A stretch of 64,000 nucleotides of DNA, taken from Fibrobacter sp. Its GTDB lineage: Bacteria > Fibrobacterota > Fibrobacteria > Fibrobacterales > Fibrobacteraceae. Each line of letters starts with the position of its first letter. Within the stretch, counting starts at the first letter, position 1. Under the pieces are notes generated by a model, which was given only the letters and a program-made list of their open reading frames with translations, had not been told where the DNA came from and made no database searches. This document shows, piece after piece, positions 60,373-64,000 of this stretch. The stretch covers positions 38,629 to 102,628 of the forward strand of contig JAKSIG010000005.1 in the NCBI GenBank assembly GCA_024398955.1, given 5' to 3'. The translations under genes were made by a program, and so were the position numbers.

Positions 60373-61112
60373 TGGCTGAACATGTTTTGCTGAAGTGCAA
60401 GGAACTTGGCTTTGGATACGGCGGACTTGAATCGTCGACGGTGTTCGCGTTGCCCTTTGACTTTGAACTGCGGGCTGGCGAAGTTGTTGCCCTGATGGGC
60501 GAAAACGGTTGCGGTAAAAGTACATTGCTGAAAACTTTGGCAGGAAGGATTCCTGCTCTGGCCGGAGCTGTTTTGCTGCAGGGCGGCTTGCTTAAAGAAT
60601 TTTCTATTCGGGATTTGGCAAAGCGTATCGCTCTTGTTCGCATGAGTGGAATCGTTCCCGACCGAATGACAGCCCGCGAATTCGTAAGCCTTGGACGATC
60701 CCCTTATGCGGGGATTCTTGATGGACGTTCTGTAGAAGATGAGCTTGCCGTAGATGCCGCCCTTGAACTGCTGGAACTGCAATCGTTTGCCGATCGGACT
60801 GTGACAAGCCTTAGCGATGGGGAGCGGAGCCGCGTATACTTGGCCGAGGCCGTGGCGCAGCAGGTGCAGATTCTTTTGCTGGATGAGCCCAACGCCTTTT
60901 TGGATATTCCCCGCAGCCATAGGCTTTTCAAGTTGCTCAAAAAACTTGCGGCCGAACGAAATATGGGAATTGTGGTTTCTACGCATTCCGTGGAGTATGC
61001 CGAAAGATATTGCGATCGCATTATGGTTATTCACGGCGGTGTTGTTCGCGTAGAAAGTGCGGCCAGCGCCCGGGCAAGTGGACTTTTGGACTGGACTGAA
61101 TCCGAGGGGTAA
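60372..61112 (+). CDS. FecE/BtuD-type ABC transporter ATPase
   Basis: 246 aa. Walker A GENGCGKST (residues 43-51), a degenerate signature 'SLSDGERSRVYLAEAVAQQ', Walker B ILLLDEPNAFLD and H-loop 'VVSTHSVEYAE'. Energises the adjacent FecCD-type permease. ATG 60372 overlaps the permease stop codon; the longer frame from 60339 lies inside the permease gene. The signature motif is LSDGE rather than LSGGE, which is within the range of the family. Confidence 0.92.
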   Translation: MAEHVLLKCKELGFGYGGLESSTVFALPFDFELRAGEVVALMGENGCGKSTLLKTLAGRIPALAGAVLLQGGLLKEFSIRDLAKRIALVRMSGIVPDRMTAREFVSLGRSPYAGILDGRSVEDELAVDAALELLELQSFADRTVTSLSDGERSRVYLAEAVAQQVQILLLDEPNAFLDIPRSHRLFKLLKKLAAERNMGIVVSTHSVEYAERYCDRIMVIHGGVVRVESAASARASGLLDWTESEG

Positions 61113-61116
61113 TCTG

Positions 61117-62133
61117 GTGAGAACGTTTGTCTTTTTTAAGAACTTTATACAAATTGCCTTGTTGATTTGCGGGATAGTTCTTGTAGGTTGTGCCGGAAAT
61201 AAAAATCTTGAGGCTTCGGTCGATAACGCCCACGAGGATCTTCCTGTTGGCAAGCGCCATTTTTTCTGGAAGGTTTCCGACGACAATTCTAGCCTGTGGG
61301 TTTTGGGCAGCATTCATTTTGCGGATTCGTCGTTTTATCCGTTGGATTCTGTTATTGAAACTGCCTTTGCAAACGCCGAAGAGTTGGCCGTAGAAATTGA
61401 CCTGAGCGATGATTCTACCAGCAATGAGGTGGCTGCAAAGATGCTGCAAGATGGAATGCTCCCTAAGGGGACCACCTTGAATTCTGTGCTGCCGCGAAAC
61501 CTGTGGAATTCGCTGGACAGCTTGTGCGCTGCCTGGAATTTCCCGATTGTGGCCTTGCAGCGCTTGCGCCCCTGGTTTGCAGCTACTACCTTGAGTGCTG
61601 TTGCCATTCAGCGCGCAGGCATTCAGGCTGAATATGGAATCGATGCTGTTCTAATGGACCGTGCTGCCACAGAAGGCAAGGCCATTGTTGGGCTAGAAAC
61701 AGCAGATGATCAAGTGGGCGCCTTGTCGGGGGCAGGGGTGGGTTCTACTGCCGGACAGTCTGATTCTGCTGGCATATATTACCTAAAGACAACTTTGCGA
61801 GAAATTGCGGGGCTCGACTCTATGGTAACGCAGATGATGCGGGCCTGGAAAACAGGGAACGATTCCCTGCTACGTGTGGTAATGAACGAGGAATTCTGTG
61901 ATGACCGTGAAGGTGGTTGCGAAACCGATTCCGAATCCGAAAAGAAATTGAAGGATGATTTTGAAAACCGGATCTACACCAGCCGCAATGCCAAAATGGC
62001 CGAGTCCATTGCAACGTTCCTGGCCGAAGATCGCAATGTGTTTGTAGTGGTTGGCGCCGCCCACTTGGCTCTTGACGAAGACAACGTTATTGAATTGCTA
62101 AGGCGAAAGGGCTTAAAGGTTCAGCGATTCTAA
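61117..62133 (+). CDS. TraB/GumN family lipoprotein
   Basis: 338 aa. Signal with lipobox LVGC. The TraB/GumN domain follows: 'LWVLGSIHFADSSFYPLDSV', 'EELAVEIDL', 'YGIDAVLMDRAATEGKAIVGLET', and near the end 'NVFVVVGAAHLALDEDNVIELL'. The GSIHF and GAAHL histidines are the putative metal-binding residues of the family, some members of which are metalloproteases. Exact function unknown; it follows the iron- or cobalamin-type transporter by 4 bp, so a link with that uptake is possible. GTG 61117 is the likely start: GAGGGG lies seven bases upstream and it begins the signal peptide. Confidence 0.82.
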   Translation: MRTFVFFKNFIQIALLICGIVLVGCAGNKNLEASVDNAHEDLPVGKRHFFWKVSDDNSSLWVLGSIHFADSSFYPLDSVIETAFANAEELAVEIDLSDDSTSNEVAAKMLQDGMLPKGTTLNSVLPRNLWNSLDSLCAAWNFPIVALQRLRPWFAATTLSAVAIQRAGIQAEYGIDAVLMDRAATEGKAIVGLETADDQVGALSGAGVGSTAGQSDSAGIYYLKTTLREIAGLDSMVTQMMRAWKTGNDSLLRVVMNEEFCDDREGGCETDSESEKKLKDDFENRIYTSRNAKMAESIATFLAEDRNVFVVVGAAHLALDEDNVIELLRRKGLKVQRF

Positions 62134-62164
62134 AAGAATCGCTTGCATGGTCGGGACGTGGGCC

Positions 62165-63499
62165 TTACTTTAAGTCTTTTACGTCGACGCCCAAATGATT
62201 GAGGCGGTTGTACAGGGCGGTTCGCTGCAACCCTAGTTGCTGTGCCGTATTGCGGACAGATCCGTTGTTCTCTCGAATCTTGCGCTTTAGGAATTCTCGT
62301 TCCTGGTCTAGCTGCTTATCGCGGAACTGGTCGTAGGTGTCGGCCTCTATGGAGGCTTCTTGAGGGGCAAAATCAAGGCTGTCGTCTAGCTGCAGGGTGT
62401 CTGCGGTAATGAGACTGGAAGATGCAAAGCAGATGGCTCTCTGAATTACATTTTCTAGCTCGCGAATGTTGCCCGGCCAGGTATGGTCCCGCAATTTTGT
62501 AAGGGCGTCGTCGGAAAGGGAATACTGTTCTTCGGGCGTCTGGTATTGCTGAATAAAGTAATTGGCCAAGTCTTCGATATCTTCTTTGCGCTCACGCAGA
62601 GGCGATATTTTAAGGGGGATGACACTCAGTCTGTAGTAAAGATCTTCGCGGAAGGTCTTGTTGCGAACGGCTTCTTTAAGGTCGCGGTTTGTTGCTGCGA
62701 CAATGCGGACATCGATGTGCTTTGTCTTGTTGGCGCCAATGGGGCGGATTTCTTTTTCTTGAAGGACTCGCAGCAATTTTACCTGAGCGTGCAAGGGCAT
62801 GTCGCCGATTTCATCTAGAAAAATGGCGCCTCCATCGGCCGCTTCAAATAGACCGATGCGTTCGTTTTGCGCACCCGTAAAGGCTCCGCGGACGTGTCCA
62901 AAGAGCTCGCTTTCAAAAAGATTGTCGGGAATGGCGCTGCAGTTTACGGTAATGAACTTGTCGTAAATGCAAGAAACCGCTCGTGCAATAAGTTCCTTGC
63001 CGACGCCTGTTTCGCCTTGGATAAGAACGGGGCCGGTGTGAATAATGGCGCGTTCGACGGATTTGCGTAGCTGCTGCATGGCGTCGCTCTTACCAACCAG
63101 ATGACTCATTCGCTCGTTGAATATCTGACGGGCGCTGTAGATGTCCTTAAGCTTGGAAATCTTACTCATCAGGTGAAGCCTTACGGCATCTACAGAAAGA
63201 ATGATGTCGTAAAGCTTGTTTGAAAGATTGCCGTAGTCTTCTGGATTTTCTCCGTAAACGAGAATCTGGGAGTCGGGATACCTTTCACGGATATCTGCCA
63301 GGGCCTGGGTGTTCTGATCCCCAAAGGAATCCAAGTCCCAAATGACGATAGGGGCGAGGGCCGTAACAGACTTTAGCAAGGCCGTTGCAGCTGCTGGTGT
63401 GCTGGCAATATGCAGGCTCACGTCGAAATTCACCGTAGAGAACACATCCTGAATGAACAGGGATGTTGGTGTTTCCTTGGTGAAAAAATCGATGAGCAT
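62165..63499 (-). CDS. Sigma-54-dependent transcriptional activator, NtrC family
   Basis: 444 aa. The N-terminal ~115 residues look like a degenerate receiver domain ('[11 protein letters not shown]', '[13 protein letters not shown]'). The AAA+ domain has Walker A GETGVGKE (162-169), the sigma-54-contact loop GAFTGA (205-210), Walker B 'AIFLDEIGD' (225-233) and arginine-finger region '[14 protein letters not shown]'. The C-terminal Fis-type helix-turn-helix ('[21 protein letters not shown]', about 410-435) binds DNA. It opens promoters of the kind seen at 9145. No histidine kinase lies beside it. Flanked upstream by the second 7-bp repeat array. Confidence 0.94.
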   Translation of the reverse strand: MLIDFFTKETPTSLFIQDVFSTVNFDVSLHIASTPAAATALLKSVTALAPIVIWDLDSFGDQNTQALADIRERYPDSQILVYGENPEDYGNLSNKLYDIILSVDAVRLHLMSKISKLKDIYSARQIFNERMSHLVGKSDAMQQLRKSVERAIIHTGPVLIQGETGVGKELIARAVSCIYDKFITVNCSAIPDNLFESELFGHVRGAFTGAQNERIGLFEAADGGAIFLDEIGDMPLHAQVKLLRVLQEKEIRPIGANKTKHIDVRIVAATNRDLKEAVRNKTFREDLYYRLSVIPLKISPLRERKEDIEDLANYFIQQYQTPEEQYSLSDDALTKLRDHTWPGNIRELENVIQRAICFASSSLITADTLQLDDSLDFAPQEASIEADTYDQFRDKQLDQEREFLKRKIRENNGSVRNTAQQLGLQRTALYNRLNHLGVDVKDLK

Positions 63500-63506
63500 A
63501 ATTTAG

Positions 63507-63611
63507 ATATGAATTATGAATTACAAGTTATGAGAATTGATCGTTTTATAGCGGGACGGCTTGTCGAAAAAAGATTCTATTATCTCATAATTCATAAATC
63601 ATAATTCGTAA
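63507..63611. repeat. Second inverted array of 7-bp repeats
   Basis: Left arm 63507-63534 (ATATGAA, TTATGAA, TTACAAG, TTATGAG), right arm 63584-63611 in opposite orientation (CTCATAA, TTCATAA, ATCATAA, TTCGTAA). It lies between the activator gene and proC, both on the minus strand, so it is in the activator's upstream region. Confidence 0.7.
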
Positions 63612-63629
63612 TTGCAAATAGGCTTTGCC

Positions 63630-64000
63630 CTATTTGCCCAGTTCCTTACTGCGTTCGGTGCCTGCAACCACAGCCTTCATGACGGTGCTGCGGAAGGCGC
63701 CTTCTTCGAGAGCGTTGATGCCTGCGATGGTGGTGCCTGCGGGGGAGCAGACCATGGCGCAGAGGTCAGAGGGGCTCTTGCCGGACTGCTTCACCAGTTC
63801 CACGCTGCCTTCGATGGTGCCGAGGGCGAGCTTCAGGGCCACATCACGGGTGAGGCCGGCCTTTACGCCGCCGCGGGTAAGAGCTTCGATGAATTCGAAT
63901 ACGTAGGCGGGGGCGCTGCCAGAAAGACCGGTTACAGCGTCCATGAGGCTTTCTGCAACGCGGCAGGTAACGCCGATGTTGCCGAAGATCTTTTCTGCAG
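63630..64000 (-). CDS. proC: Pyrroline-5-carboxylate reductase, N-terminal part outside window
   Basis: About 123 C-terminal codons are visible; the frame continues past the window edge ('KIFGNIGVTCRVAESLMDAV'). The conserved dimerisation region includes 'TGLSGSAPAYVFEFIEALTRGGVKAG', 'LVKQSGKSPSDL', and 'CSPAGTTIAGINALEEGAFRS'. The enzyme makes proline from pyrroline-5-carboxylate using NADPH. A GCAAATAGG / CCTATTTGC hairpin (about 63614-63637) overlaps the stop codon. Confidence 0.93.
   Translation of the reverse strand, partial: AEKIFGNIGVTCRVAESLMDAVTGLSGSAPAYVFEFIEALTRGGVKAGLTRDVALKLALGTIEGSVELVKQSGKSPSDLCAMVCSPAGTTIAGINALEEGAFRSTVMKAVVAGTERSKELGK

Overview
The window looks like a Fibrobacter chromosome (rumen/gut, plant-cell-wall degrading, phylum Fibrobacterota). 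The grounds are eight proteins with the Fibrobacter succinogenes major paralogous domain (TIGR02145/PF09603, 'FISUMP'), a TIGR02147-type protein, secreted pectin and cellulose enzymes with Ser-rich linkers and CBM35-like modules, and an Omp85/TamB pair. The species call is an inference; there is no rRNA or tRNA gene here.

Layout. (1) 1-8765, pectin block: the 3' part of a rhamnogalacturonan lyase, two SGNH acetylesterases of CE12 type, a TIGR02147 protein, and a lipoprotein pectate lyase overlapping it. Together they would deacetylate and cut the pectin backbone. (2) 8809-17573: a small membrane protein, an M32 carboxypeptidase behind a good sigma-54 promoter match, a GH5 endoglucanase, glyA, a three-domain FISUMP lipoprotein and a lone ABC ATPase. 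(3) 17596-28788, housekeeping and envelope: TamA-like and TamB-like genes (4-bp overlap), radA, a secreted pentapeptide-repeat protein, an FAD reductase, sufE-like, and a one-TM protein.

(4) 28892-54075, accessory island and the most interesting part. Six large paralogous lipoproteins (about 875-1075 aa) share one plan: lipobox, Cys-containing N-domain, collagen-like Gly-X-Y tract, a very conserved 300-residue core, shuffled 'WR-AT-IEKDT' modules, and a C-terminal FISUMP domain with a hypervariable end. Four copies start behind the same perfect hairpin leader; the other two follow a second shared leader. Before three of them sits a PD-(D/E)XK nuclease-type gene (one Rpn/transposase_31-like, two AAA-ATPase/DUF1703-like), so the island reads as repeated nuclease-hairpin-lipoprotein units. 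A 430-bp identical block in the two ATPases, a fossil of the ATPase 3' end after the Rpn gene, shared 3' hairpin cassettes and an AT-rich SIR2-like gene point to repeated recombination and gene capture. In the hypervariable ends of two paralogs, 13 consecutive differing codon pairs all keep the third base, which resembles diversity-generating retroelement (DGR) output; no reverse transcriptase or template repeat was found in the window.

(5) 54115-64000: an exported protein, a small FISUMP lipoprotein with a Ser/Ala/Glu repeat stalk, tsaE, nspC, an exported protein, a FecCD/FecE-type transporter pair, a TraB/GumN lipoprotein, a sigma-54 activator and the 3' part of proC. Two intergenic regions here carry inverted arrays of a 7-bp repeat.

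At least three genes (16743, 39847, 45066), and probably radA (23526), have a TATATT box only 6-7 bp before the start codon, which suggests leaderless transcripts.
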